From NCBI GenBank assembly GCA_944391705.1, contig CALXUN010000013.1, positions 1 to 44,061 of the forward strand: a stretch of 44,061 nt of DNA. Reading direction: 5' to 3'. Shown piece by piece: positions 25,572-33,151 of the stretch; within the stretch, counting starts at the first letter, position 1; the number at the start of each line of letters is the position of its first letter. Origin of the DNA: an uncultured Alphaproteobacteria bacterium (GTDB lineage: Bacteria; Pseudomonadota; Alphaproteobacteria; RF32; CAG-239). The notes beneath the pieces were generated by a model. It saw nothing but the letters and a program-made list of their open reading frames with translations. It searched no databases and had not been told where the DNA came from. The position numbers and the translations under genes were made by a program.

Positions 25572-25668
25572 TATAATAATGAACTTTGGAGAAACCGGTT
25601 TCGTTTATATAATTGTAAATTGTTTTCTTATATGTTGTTAAATAGTATATTTTTTGAGAGGAAACTTT

Positions 25669-26649
25669 ATGAATAAAATTACTTTAACAAGGGTCGCTCT
25701 GGTTGTGGGTCTGTGTATGTTTGGTGAAGTTCATGCAACCGAGAGAGGTAAGATTAATCCTGAAACCCAACAATTCAGATATAGTACAACCATCGAAAAA
25801 GAGCGTCCCGAATTAAGCGAAGAAACAAAGCGTTTGATTGCCATCTATCGGAAGAGTCCGACAGAGGCAAATTATCAGGCGTTGCGTAAACAGGCGGAAA
25901 TTAATTATGATAAGGTTGTGGCAAAGAAAAAAGCTAAATTGGAAGAATTAAAGCAAACCGCCAGAGATTATTCAAAAGTAGAAGAAATGCAAATTATTGT
26001 AGATGAAATGCTGCGTGAGCGTGAGAACCGCATCAATCAGACGATGCGGCGTTTTACCGACCCCCGTTTGCGACCGAATGCCCGCCAAACAACAGACGGC
26101 TATCTGCCCGTATTTGGTGCGGCGCAAAATGTTTCCATTGCCTATATGCCGGTGACAAATGAAGAATATGCTTTATTCCTAAAAGAAACAGGAAAGGATG
26201 TTCCTGCCATACCTGCCGATAAAGCAAAACATCCTGTTGTAAATGTGTCATATTATGATGCTGTGGCCTATTGCAAATGGCTTTCAGATAAGGATGAAAC
26301 GGCGGTTTATCGGTTGCCAACCGAAGAAGAATGGGAGTTGGCTGCCGGGCATATGCCTAAAGATGCCGATATGAATTGCGGTAAAGGAAATGGAACAACT
26401 CCGGCAGACACTTATAAACAGACACTTTCTGCTGCCGGTGCCATTGATATGTGGGGAAACGTCTGGGAATGGACATCAACCGAAATTACGGCTGAGCATG
26501 GTAAAGAAAGAGGTCAAAAAGTAAAAGCTGTTAAAGGAGGTTCATGGTATTCGCACCGTACCAGTTGCCGTACCGAATATCGCGGCGAGGGACGAAAACC
26601 GGATTTTGGATATAAAACTGTCGGGTTTAGAGTAATACGGGAAAAATAA
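25669..26649 (+). CDS. Exported FGE-sulfatase (SUMF1)-domain protein, probably non-catalytic
   Basis: The protein is about 326 residues. A signal peptide (about 1-23, ending EVHA) is followed by a charged coiled-coil-like region (about 40-135). Next is a formylglycine-generating-enzyme/C-type-lectin-like domain: MPVTNEEYALFLKETG, HPVVNVSYYDAVAYCKWLS, YRLPTEEEWELAA, IDMWGNVWEWTS, KGGSWYSHRTSC and VGFRVI. In true FGE two cysteines lie in the GGSY..C....C segment; here the first is Ser and only the second is Cys, so formylglycine synthesis is unlikely. Such domains often act as binding modules. Start is the ATG at 25669 with GAGAGG upstream. A terminator follows. Confidence 0.8.
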   Translation: MNKITLTRVALVVGLCMFGEVHATERGKINPETQQFRYSTTIEKERPELSEETKRLIAIYRKSPTEANYQALRKQAEINYDKVVAKKKAKLEELKQTARDYSKVEEMQIIVDEMLRERENRINQTMRRFTDPRLRPNARQTTDGYLPVFGAAQNVSIAYMPVTNEEYALFLKETGKDVPAIPADKAKHPVVNVSYYDAVAYCKWLSDKDETAVYRLPTEEEWELAAGHMPKDADMNCGKGNGTTPADTYKQTLSAAGAIDMWGNVWEWTSTEITAEHGKERGQKVKAVKGGSWYSHRTSCRTEYRGEGRKPDFGYKTVGFRVIREK

Positions 26650-26675
26650 ATGCTTTACAGCAGCCGAATAGCATA

Positions 26676-26700
26676 AGGGGCGGGAAACCGCCTCTTTTTT
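26676..26700 (+). terminator. Terminator of the FGE-domain gene
   Basis: The stem GGGGCGG/CCGCCTC (one G-U pair) with loop GAAA is followed by TTTTTT, 30 bases after the stop. Confidence 0.85.
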
Positions 26701-26831
26701 GATAAAGGATTACAAAACGATACAAAAGATGACAAGAGTTGGCAAAAAAGTACATCATGATACAAGACAAACGGCGGGTTTTAAGTATAAAATAAGGTAC
26801 GAAATAAACATTTACGAAAGGAAAAAACAAG

Positions 26832-28061
26832 ATGTTAGGAAAAACGAATGCAACTGTAAGTTCCGGCGGCTCAGGCGGGGGCGCCACCGTAACCGCTGTT
26901 AACAAAACCGGCTCGACTATCAGCACAGGGCAGAAAGTTTGGATAAATGATGGCGGACAAGTTCAAGGAAGCAGTTATCAAATGCATGGAAGCTCTGGGA
27001 CATCCACTTATTATCTTCTAGCCAATAATGTTATCGACCCCACCGGTCAATATGGGTCCAAGAGTAGTAATGTATACAGTTTAACAGGAACTGAAGCAAC
27101 ACAAATATCAACTAGTTTTTCGGGTTCTTGCAGTGGCTTCAACTATTATTTTTATGATGGGGAAAATGAAGCCTTGTTATTAAGTAGTGTTTTCTCCCCA
27201 GCGGATGTCCAGCCTTCTTATTACAATTTAAACAATAATAATATTTACGGGCTAGTTTCTATGGTTGTTATACCTGGATATAAGAGTAATTATTGTATGC
27301 CGAATAGTTCAACTATTCGAACCTTTGATTATACAACCGGAAATTTGTCCGATGCATATACTTTGACAACGCCTAATACTGATTATAGACGAGGTTCTTT
27401 GGTTTATCTTGATGTTTATAAAACCCTATATTCCATTTATGGCAGTAGTGGTAAATATTGGGAGATTACGGATGACGGATTAGTTGAAGGAACTTGGAAA
27501 ACCCCTGGGTGGTTTACCCCTGTTGGGTGTACCCAGGATTGTCAATATATTATTTGTAAAAGTTATTTTTTAGGGGGTGCTGAGTATAATCTTAGATTGC
27601 TTAAAGTAAACAGTCAGTTGGATATTGTAGCTTTAACACAGACTGAAATGCCCGCTGATTTACAAGACTATTATGGAGCTAAATGTTCAATTACATTCAA
27701 TGCCAAGACGCAAATATTGACCTGTACAAAAACAAATTCTTCCGATTATGTCGTCATGCAATATTCCGGTGGTTCATGGACTAAGTTAAATATTGATTTA
27801 TCAACAGAATTAGCCAGTTATCCTTACTGGAGAGGGTGCTTATTTTTATCAGATGATTTGAGTAGAGCATCATTAAACGTTGGTACAGTTTCTAATGGTG
27901 CTTATTACGGAAGAATTGTAAACCTGACTGCTCAAACAGGTTACATTGCTCAAAATTATGCTACTTATAATGTAAACTCTGATACTATAACAGGCTATGC
28001 TGCTGAAAATGCTGCTATGGATGCAAGCTTTACGGCAAATGTGGCGGGAGCTGTATCATGA
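26832..28061 (+). CDS. Phage fibre/surface-like protein
   Basis: This 409-residue protein is rich in Gly, Ser, Thr, Asn and Tyr and has no signal peptide. It opens with a flexible Gly-Ser stretch (SSGGSGGGATVTAVNKTGST). The body reads as repeated beta strands with Tyr/Asp-rich turns, as in beta-propeller or fibre proteins. It ends in AAENAAMDASFTANVAGA. No catalytic motif is seen. The stop overlaps the start of a DUF1353-like phage gene (ATGA), which supports a phage structural role, such as tail fibre or adhesin. SD GAAAGGA lies upstream of the ATG. Composition is more AT-rich than the flanking genes. Confidence 0.55.
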   Translation: MLGKTNATVSSGGSGGGATVTAVNKTGSTISTGQKVWINDGGQVQGSSYQMHGSSGTSTYYLLANNVIDPTGQYGSKSSNVYSLTGTEATQISTSFSGSCSGFNYYFYDGENEALLLSSVFSPADVQPSYYNLNNNNIYGLVSMVVIPGYKSNYCMPNSSTIRTFDYTTGNLSDAYTLTTPNTDYRRGSLVYLDVYKTLYSIYGSSGKYWEITDDGLVEGTWKTPGWFTPVGCTQDCQYIICKSYFLGGAEYNLRLLKVNSQLDIVALTQTEMPADLQDYYGAKCSITFNAKTQILTCTKTNSSDYVVMQYSGGSWTKLNIDLSTELASYPYWRGCLFLSDDLSRASLNVGTVSNGAYYGRIVNLTAQTGYIAQNYATYNVNSDTITGYAAENAAMDASFTANVAGAVS

Positions 28062-28387
28062 TTATTCAATTTGCAATATATAACGGCAAGTATGTGACGC
28101 TTGAAAGTCTGAAATATAAAGATATTGAAGTGCCTTCAGGATTTGAGTTTGACGGGGTAACGGTGATGGCGCCGTTTACCCTTTTGTTCTCAAACAAAGA
28201 CTTACGGCAGGGTATTCGTGCCAGCTGCTTCCATGACTGGATGTGCCAGCATAAGGACGAATATTCACGCAAATATGCCACGAAAGTTCTGGTTGATATT
28301 TGGCAAGCGGACGGGCTTGAGGCTTTTAAGGCCTGGCTTGTTAAGGTTTGCGTTAACGCTTATCAGTGGTTTAAGGGTTGGCGCTAA
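28058..28387 (+). CDS. DUF1353-like phage protein
   Basis: The protein is 109 residues. The pattern VPSGFEFDGVTVMAPFTLLF, then the conserved HDW of ASCFHDWMCQHKDEYSR, a helix VLVDIWQADGLEAF, and a C-terminal hydrophobic helix follow the DUF1353 family. That family occurs in tailed-phage genomes near the lysis/tail-fibre end; its function is not established. It overlaps the fibre-like gene by 4 bases (ATGA). Its stop codon lies inside the left arm of a long hairpin. Confidence 0.65.
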   Translation: MIIQFAIYNGKYVTLESLKYKDIEVPSGFEFDGVTVMAPFTLLFSNKDLRQGIRASCFHDWMCQHKDEYSRKYATKVLVDIWQADGLEAFKAWLVKVCVNAYQWFKGWR

Positions 28388-28421
28388 AAAAACAATCCGG
28401 TGAATTGTTTTTTAGCGCCAA
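28378..28421. repeat. 19-bp inverted repeat spanning the DUF1353-like stop
   Basis: TTGGCGCTAAAAAAACAAT (28378-28396) pairs with ATTGTTTTTTAGCGCCAA (28404-28421), with one extra A and a 7-base loop. There is no T tract directly after it. It may protect the mRNA 3' end or mark an element edge. Confidence 0.7.
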
Positions 28422-28424
28422 TTA

Positions 28425-28483
28425 CGGAAACATTAGCGAAAGTAAACAAGCGACAGTGAAGTTTGCTTTCGCTTAAGTTTTCG
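28425..28483. ncRNA. Second long imperfect hairpin, candidate structured RNA
   Basis: AGCGAAAGTAAAC (28435-28447) pairs with GTTTGCTTTCGCT (28461-28473). A further outer stem joins GGAAAC with GTTTTC. No ORF covers it. It lies between the phage-like genes and a terminator at 28543. The ncRNA call is tentative. Confidence 0.3.
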
Positions 28484-28542
28484 GTGACCGAAGCGAGTTA
28501 ATGAGCCGAAAAACGGCGAATTTATGAGCAAGAAAAAATAAC

Positions 28543-28566
28543 GGGAGCTTTAAGCTCCCATTTTTT
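28543..28566 (+). terminator. Terminator ending the phage-like patch
   Basis: GGGAGCTTTAAGCTCCC is followed by ATTTTTT. Confidence 0.85.
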
Positions 28567-28729
28567 ATGGCGTGAAAATATGGCAAAAAAAGTTGTTAAT
28601 CCAGTGGAACGTTAAAAAATACCGTTAGGAAGGTAAAGGAAGAATGTATAGTTTCTTAAAATGTACAGAATTGATACCTTAATATAAAAAATTATCAAGA
28701 CATCCGCCCAAATGGGCAGTTTTGGGTAT

Positions 28730-28757
28730 AAAAAAAACTCTGTGGGAAACAGAGCTT
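28730..28757 (-). terminator. Terminator of the 28757-28936 gene
   Basis: On the minus strand, CTCTG-TTTCCCA-CAGAG is followed by TTTTTTT. It resembles the terminator of the neighbouring paralogue. Confidence 0.75.
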
Positions 28758-28936
28758 TACAATTTAAAAGGTTTGTGCCAATAAATTCCGCTTAAAATGA
28801 ATATCCAACTGCAGGCTAAAGAGGCCATCATTATTATAATGGATAAGTTGGTATTCATGTTAGAGCCAAAGAATAACAAAATAATAATCCCGGTCAGGGC
28901 TAAAGTTGAACTTGCAATTTTAAGTTTATTTCTCAT
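28757..28936 (-). CDS. Small two-helix membrane protein, paralogue of 29083-29265
   Basis: The protein is about 59 residues from the ATG at 28936: MRNKLKIASSTLALTGIIIL, FFGSNMNTNLSIIIMMA, then CSWIFILSGIYWHKPFKL. Two membrane helices flank a short polar loop. It aligns with the next gene (K.I.SS..LA, FG.N.N, CW...I...I.W). The frame is open further upstream to 29014, but the alignment with the paralogue fixes the start. No SD is evident. Function is unknown. Confidence 0.5.
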   Translation of the reverse strand: MRNKLKIASSTLALTGIIILLFFGSNMNTNLSIIIMMASLACSWIFILSGIYWHKPFKL

Positions 28937-29038
28937 AAATACAAAATAATTTAAGTACGTTTTTGTATATAGCATTTTTATAAGCTGAAAGCAAGGTGTT
29001 TTTTTATAAATCAATTAAATTTTTATTGCCAGAAGATT

Positions 29039-29077
29039 AAAAAAACTCTGCCTTGATGTAAAGGCAGAGTTTTTCAT
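29039..29077 (-). terminator. Terminator of the 29083-29265 gene
   Basis: On the minus strand, AAAACTCTGCC-TTTACATCAA-GGCAGAGTTTTTT. The CTCTG core matches that of the paralogue's terminator. Confidence 0.8.
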
Positions 29078-29082
29078 TTTTT

Positions 29083-29265
29083 TTAAGCAAGCCATCGATT
29101 GCGCCGCCAGTTGATGAAACGGCAGATTAGCATGAGCCAACAGCCACATCCGGCGATAATAAGCATTATGCCGGAAATTTTGTTGTTTCCGTTAAAGCCG
29201 AATATCCAAAACAGGATAATGGCTGCTATGGCAAGCACAAGACTTGAAATTTCAATTTTTTTCAT
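29083..29265 (-). CDS. Small two-helix membrane protein, paralogue of 28757-28936
   Basis: This 60-residue protein opens MKKIEISSLVLAIAAIILFW, has a loop FGFNGNNKISG, and a second helix IMLIIAGCGCWLMLICRF followed by a basic tail INWRRNRWLA. Two membrane helices are predicted, with the basic tail probably cytoplasmic. It starts just below the stop of the CoaD/HD fusion gene, on the same strand. Function is unknown; the duplicated pair, each with its own terminator, is the notable feature. Confidence 0.6.
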   Translation of the reverse strand: MKKIEISSLVLAIAAIILFWIFGFNGNNKISGIMLIIAGCGCWLMLICRFINWRRNRWLA

Positions 29266-29276
29266 AACTTAATAAT

Positions 29277-30443
29277 TTAAAATCCGTTTTTTTGCAGTTG
29301 TTGTAAACTTGCCAAAATGTTTTGCCGAGCTTGTTTTTCCAGCCGTTCATAAAAGAAAGACGTTTGAAAAATGCGCTCTTTTTTTAGCATGTTTTGTAAA
29401 AAGTCTTTGCGTCCTTGATAGTATTCTTTGTCATTAAAAAGAATATATTCTTGGCGTATGCTTTGTTCATATTGTTGCCAGACTTCAGGTTCAAAGCATC
29501 CGAGAATGCTTAAATCAAGGTCGGCAATCAATTGTTCGTCAGGTGTTTGTGCCGGTGTTTGGTGTTTTGTTGCCAATACACAGGCTTTTATCAACCGGCG
29601 ATCCCATGATTGCGGAATATATTCCGCCATTGCCGCAAATGAAGCGTCTTCATTATCCGTTCTGTTTACATCATAGATGTAATCATGAATGAATATGGCA
29701 AAAATCAGTTCCTTAGAAATTTTTTTGTTTTCTTTGTTGTAAATGCTCATCCAATTTAACATATATGCAAGATGTGCTAAATTGTGATAGCTGCGGTTTT
29801 GGTATGCCGCGTAGATTTTTTGCCAGATGGCTTTGCGCTTGTCTTCTGTCCAAAGAAATATAAAAGAGCGTTCAAAATATTGCCGCATGTATTCAGCCAT
29901 TAATGCCTGATAAGCGGCATTGCTGACATATTTGCGAACAGCAATGTATTCGCCCAATGAACATAACTGTTGAATTTGGCGGTAAGAGACAACGTCTGCC
30001 CACTTGTTTTCAGCAGTAATGATACGCGTCCTTAAACGATAACCGCGAATTTCTGCCAGATGGCGGTTGATTTCAGCCAGATTTTGCTCTTGCCCGTAAT
30101 CGTTTAGAGTTTTGCAACAACTGCGGATTAGGGCGGAAGCTTTTTCTCTGATGGCAGCATCAACAGTCATTCCATCGTATTCCTTGACACAGATTTCACA
30201 TGTGTTTTGGCTTAAGCCTGAATCCGGATGATTGTGACGATATTCATCAAGGGTTGCATTGATGATTTCGACCCTTTTTTCAAGGCTGAGTAATGTCCTT
30301 TTTCCGGGGTTGAGACATATAGCAACAACTATTTTGTCATAATCTCCACAAATGTGGTTTATGACATAGGCGTGATCCAAGGTAAAGGGATCAAAAACGC
30401 CGGCAAACAAAGCAATTCTTGGATTTTTTTTCATAATTTTCAT
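29277..30443 (-). CDS. Fusion of CoaD-like adenylyltransferase and HD-superfamily phosphohydrolase
   Basis: This is a 388-residue, two-domain protein. Residues 8-185 follow phosphopantetheine adenylyltransferase: ALFAGVFDPFTLDHAYVI (HxGH-type site; His24 kept, the preceding Gly is Asp), NPGKRTLLSLEKRVEI, ALIRSCCKTLNDYGQEQNL then INRHL, and a C-terminal NAAYQALMAEY. The canonical ISSS loop is lost (WADVVSYRQI). Residues 195-380 match a predicted metal-dependent HD phosphohydrolase family: YHNLAHLAYMLNW, FAIFIHDYIYDV, TDNEDASF, ADLDLSILG, IRQEY and GRKDFL. Fusion suggests a coupled make-and-break reaction on a nucleotide-activated metabolite, which is inference. The start could be 30443 or the ATG at 30434; neither has a clear SD. 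Confidence 0.75.
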   Translation of the reverse strand: MKIMKKNPRIALFAGVFDPFTLDHAYVINHICGDYDKIVVAICLNPGKRTLLSLEKRVEIINATLDEYRHNHPDSGLSQNTCEICVKEYDGMTVDAAIREKASALIRSCCKTLNDYGQEQNLAEINRHLAEIRGYRLRTRIITAENKWADVVSYRQIQQLCSLGEYIAVRKYVSNAAYQALMAEYMRQYFERSFIFLWTEDKRKAIWQKIYAAYQNRSYHNLAHLAYMLNWMSIYNKENKKISKELIFAIFIHDYIYDVNRTDNEDASFAAMAEYIPQSWDRRLIKACVLATKHQTPAQTPDEQLIADLDLSILGCFEPEVWQQYEQSIRQEYILFNDKEYYQGRKDFLQNMLKKERIFQTSFFYERLEKQARQNILASLQQLQKNGF

Positions 30444-30667
30444 AATTTATATTAATAATTAGGGTAATGAAACAATTATTAAATTCATTTTTGTTTTTTT
30501 GTCAAGAACAAGCTTGGGTATAAGTTGAAAATTTTAGACGCCGAATAATATTGTACACGATTTGTACAAGAAAAGTGAAAAAGACTCGCATTTTTATGTA
30601 CAATAGTGAACAAAATTGAACAATGTGTTTTATCTGATATAAACAAAAAAACCTAGGCTTTCCTAGG
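30444..30667. other. Intergenic region without a gene
   Basis: AT-rich, with TTGTACA repeated near 30553-30567 and a further GTACAA at 30598-30603. It ends in an AACCTAGG-CTTT-CCTAGGTT hairpin with a T tract (30647-30674) that looks like a terminator. Nothing else is supported. Confidence 0.4.
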
Positions 30668-30694
30668 TTTTTTGTTGGTGAGCCCGACGGGATT
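30668..30694. repeat. Duplicate of the tRNA-Lys 3' end (27 bp)
   Basis: Identical to 30867-30893, which covers the 3' end of the tRNA-Lys gene with CCA plus six T residues. The rest of the tRNA is missing; the adjoining sequence GGGTACTCCCGCAAGCGGG is unrelated and self-complementary. This is the form of an attachment-site scar or partial duplication. Confidence 0.7.
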
Positions 30695-30835
30695 GGGTAC
30701 TCCCGCAAGCGGGTCCTCCTCGCGCCGTAAGGTTCAAACATCGCATTTCGCTAAGCGATTTGCTAAGCTCAACGCTCGTTTTCACCAACTTTCCGCTCCG
30801 AACCATATGGCTTCTTGCCGTGCCGAACTCGTCAA

Positions 30836-30870
30836 CAAAAAAAACACCCTCCACAAGGGAAGGTGTTTTT
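30836..30870 (-). terminator. Terminator of tRNA-Lys
   Basis: AAAACACC and GGTGTTTT form a stem (with inner TCC/GGGA pairing), with A and T tracts on both sides, directly below the tRNA. Confidence 0.75.
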
Positions 30871-30874
30871 TTGT

Positions 30875-30950
30875 TGGTGAGCCCGACGGGATTCGAACCC
30901 ATGACCCTTTGATTAAAAGTCAAATGCTCTACCGACTGAGCTACGAGCCC
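30875..30950 (-). tRNA. tRNA-Lys (anticodon TTT)
   Basis: The cloverleaf is complete on the minus strand: acceptor GGGCTCG/CGGGCTC, D arm AGCTCAGTCGGTAGAGC, anticodon loop CTTTTAA with TTT, T arm with GGTTCGAATCC, discriminator A and encoded CCA. The 3' end lies inside a 27-bp direct repeat. Confidence 0.97.
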
Positions 30951-30967
30951 TCAAATTGATGTGCTGA

Positions 30968-30996
30968 TATATAGATGATAAAAAATATGGTGTCAA
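30968..30996 (-). promoter_or_regulatory. Promoter of tRNA-Lys
   Basis: On the minus strand, TTGACA (30991-30996), 17 bases, then TATATA (30968-30973). This near-consensus pair ends 17 bases upstream of the tRNA. Confidence 0.75.
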
Positions 30997-31106
30997 TAAA
31001 AAAAATAAAAAAAGTTAAAAAAAGTGAAAATGCTGTTTATTTATTAATAATTATATGTTATCTTCACTTACAAATAATGTGAAATTTATTGATACAGAGG
31101 TTAAAA

Positions 31107-31427
31107 ATGGCTGAAAATAAGGCTTCGTCAGGATCTAAAAGCAGGTATGATATCTTACAAAATGACAAAGGGGAAATTCTCATTATTATTCAACAACGCG
31201 GCGGCGGGGCTGAAAATCCGCTGTTTGTGTATGATGGTTCTCAATATGCTTTGTTATACCGCAGCCATGAAAGTACGGTTTATTTTGATGATATCGTGGA
31301 AGGTGCCCGCTTACCTTTGAAATCGGTTACAACTTTGCAGATTGTCGAAATTGATGATGATGAAGTGGTGCGGGAATATGCCGTGCCGGTCAGAATCGTA
31401 AAAGATGTCAAAGCCTTGATGGATTAA
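31107..31427 (+). CDS. Small unknown protein upstream of the nuo-like genes
   Basis: The 106-residue soluble protein opens MAENKASSGSKSRYDILQND. It reads as a single small beta-rich domain: GEILIIIQQRGGGAENPLF, then YALLYRSHESTVYF and REYAVPVRIVKDVKALMD. No family is recognised. I start at the ATG at 31107 (GAGG upstream), not at 31089. A terminator separates it from the NuoL-like gene, so it is probably its own unit. Confidence 0.7.
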   Translation: MAENKASSGSKSRYDILQNDKGEILIIIQQRGGGAENPLFVYDGSQYALLYRSHESTVYFDDIVEGARLPLKSVTTLQIVEIDDDEVVREYAVPVRIVKDVKALMD

Positions 31428-31447
31428 ACCGCTTTTTTTGCTTGTTT

Positions 31448-31470
31448 CAGGGGCTGTAACGCCCCTTTTT
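31448..31470 (+). terminator. Terminator before the NuoL-like gene
   Basis: GGGGC-TGTAAC-GCCCC is followed by TTTTT. It ends the small gene and leaves only about 13 bases before the NuoL-like start, so the nuo-like operon must be read through it or start close by. Confidence 0.8.
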
Positions 31471-31483
31471 AGTGAGTTTTTAT

Positions 31484-33151
31484 ATGATTGCAAATATTGT
31501 TCTGGTTTTGTTGATACTTGGTATTTTTCCTCTGTGGAAATTACGCCGGCGGTATGATAATATCATTGTCAGTATTTCTTTTTTGCTTGTTTCTGCTTTG
31601 TTTTTTTACTTTATCCGAAGTTGGCAAACCGGAACGGAAAGCTCTTTTTTAATGTTGTGGGACAGCTCGGCAAGCGGTGATATCAAAATTAGTGTTAATT
31701 CGACTTTGTTGAACTATGCTGTTATTTTCCCCTTTTTTGTCGTGGCTGTCGTTTCTTTGTTTAATAATCTGTTTTTTCGTTATGAAAAAAAGAAAAGAGC
31801 TTTTTCATCTTTAATCATTTTAATGCTGGTTTCTTTTATTATGCTGATTTCGGGGGATAATTTTATCCAGGTCATAACTTTTGTATTTGTTATTGATATT
31901 TTAAGCCAGATACTTATCCAGGATGTATATGCAGGCCGCCGTTACGGTATTTATAATCTGGCGGCAGATATGGGATTGTTTCTTGTTTTTGCTTTGATGC
32001 ACGGCAAGCTTCAAAACTTAGATATGGAATCGCTGGCGGAATATCCGAGTTTGGGAAATTACCAAATTTTGATGGCGGCAGTCGTTTTGATAAGTTTACT
32101 GATTAAATTCGGATTTTTTATTTTTCACAGTTATCTTCTTGATTTGAAAAGTGCCAGGTTTCACCGTCTGATTTTGATACCATATCTGTCAACACCGGCA
32201 GTATCGTTAATTCTTCTCTTTAAGATGAGGTCTTATCTTGTTGAATATGAAGTATTTTGTTTTATATTTAACCTGCTCCTGATGTTGACTGTCTTATGGG
32301 GGGCTGCCGGTGCGGTTATTATGAAAAATTTAAAGGAAAAATCGATATATTTCAGCATGATGATTATGGCGGTTTTGGCTAAACTGGCTGAAACGGGAAC
32401 GACATGGAATCTTTCTTTTTCCTGGCTTTTTATCTGCGGTTTTTTATTTAATATCTGCATATATTATCTTCATTATTACACGAATCGGGAAAATGCCGTT
32501 GTCTTTTCCGGCTGCCGGACCGGGTGCGGTTTATTGGCCAAATATGTTGTTTTGGCTGCATCCGTAATGGTAACGGCAGCTTTTATTTTAACCCTGTTTT
32601 CTTTTCGTACGGAAATAAATTCAGTATGGATCTGGGGATACAGCTTTTTGTTTTTGCTTGCCGGAGCAAATATGTTTAGTCAGCAGTTGCAGGAAAATAC
32701 ACTTTCACTGTTTACCCGCATGCAAGACTATCGTCCGTTGCCGGTTTTAATCTTGACGGCAGTTTTATCGTTCATCGCGGTTTATGATGTATATCCGATA
32801 TGGCAGCCGGGAGTTTGGAGCATCATTTTGTTTGCACTTTTATTGTGGCTGAAACCGGTTCGACGTGTTTTAAAAGATCAATATTGTGATAGTCTGCAAA
32901 AAGCTGATTTCTTTTCCGGTTTTTATAACGCGGTTATTGCCCGGCCGGTAAAGTTTGTCGGACGTATTTTAACCCTTTTGGTTGATTTTGTTTTTTTGGA
33001 AAAGACTTTAGTATCAACGGTTATGCTTTCAGCCGGTATCATTATCCGGAGTTTCCGCCAGATTAACCGGGAAGGGGCTTTGCGTTATTTTTTGTTCGTT
33101 TTGACAAGCTTTTTGATTCTGGCTGTTTTTTTCTTAAGGAGTAGGATTTAA
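31484..33151 (+). CDS. nuoL: Divergent NuoL-like antiporter subunit of complex I
   Basis: This 555-residue polytopic protein has about 15 hydrophobic segments. NuoL is assigned from fold layout, the C-terminal block FLEKTLVSTVMLSAGIII...R, and position before NuoM- and NuoN-like genes, birA and rnj. The TM5 block aligns ungapped with NuoL (DNLLLMYLGWEGVGLCSYLL against DNFIQVITFVFVIDILSQIL); the essential Glu144 is Phe135 here. The TM7 lysine is kept (K208, LLIKFGFFIFH). Genes nuoA-nuoK are not upstream; a terminator and unrelated gene are. The ATG at 31484 is chosen over GTG at 31472. Its final A overlaps the next ATG. Confidence 0.65.
   Translation: MIANIVLVLLILGIFPLWKLRRRYDNIIVSISFLLVSALFFYFIRSWQTGTESSFLMLWDSSASGDIKISVNSTLLNYAVIFPFFVVAVVSLFNNLFFRYEKKKRAFSSLIILMLVSFIMLISGDNFIQVITFVFVIDILSQILIQDVYAGRRYGIYNLAADMGLFLVFALMHGKLQNLDMESLAEYPSLGNYQILMAAVVLISLLIKFGFFIFHSYLLDLKSARFHRLILIPYLSTPAVSLILLFKMRSYLVEYEVFCFIFNLLLMLTVLWGAAGAVIMKNLKEKSIYFSMMIMAVLAKLAETGTTWNLSFSWLFICGFLFNICIYYLHYYTNRENAVVFSGCRTGCGLLAKYVVLAASVMVTAAFILTLFSFRTEINSVWIWGYSFLFLLAGANMFSQQLQENTLSLFTRMQDYRPLPVLILTAVLSFIAVYDVYPIWQPGVWSIILFALLLWLKPVRRVLKDQYCDSLQKADFFSGFYNAVIARPVKFVGRILTLLVDFVFLEKTLVSTVMLSAGIIIRSFRQINREGALRYFLFVLTSFLILAVFFLRSRI

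Noticed and set aside
25669-28061. Diversity-generating retroelement target (C-type-lectin-like FGE domain near a fibre-like gene)
   Set aside because: No reverse transcriptase, template repeat or variable-repeat pair is visible.
28066-28281. Minus-strand frame across the DUF1353-like gene
   Set aside because: It lies antisense to a gene with family motifs and a coupled start.
28378-28483. Integron attC site
   Set aside because: The hairpins lack the core-site pattern, and no integrase or cassette array is present.
30672-30959. 95-residue frame ending GIRTHDPLIKSQMLYRLSYEP
   Set aside because: It is the antisense translation of the tRNA-Lys gene, a well-known kind of spurious protein.
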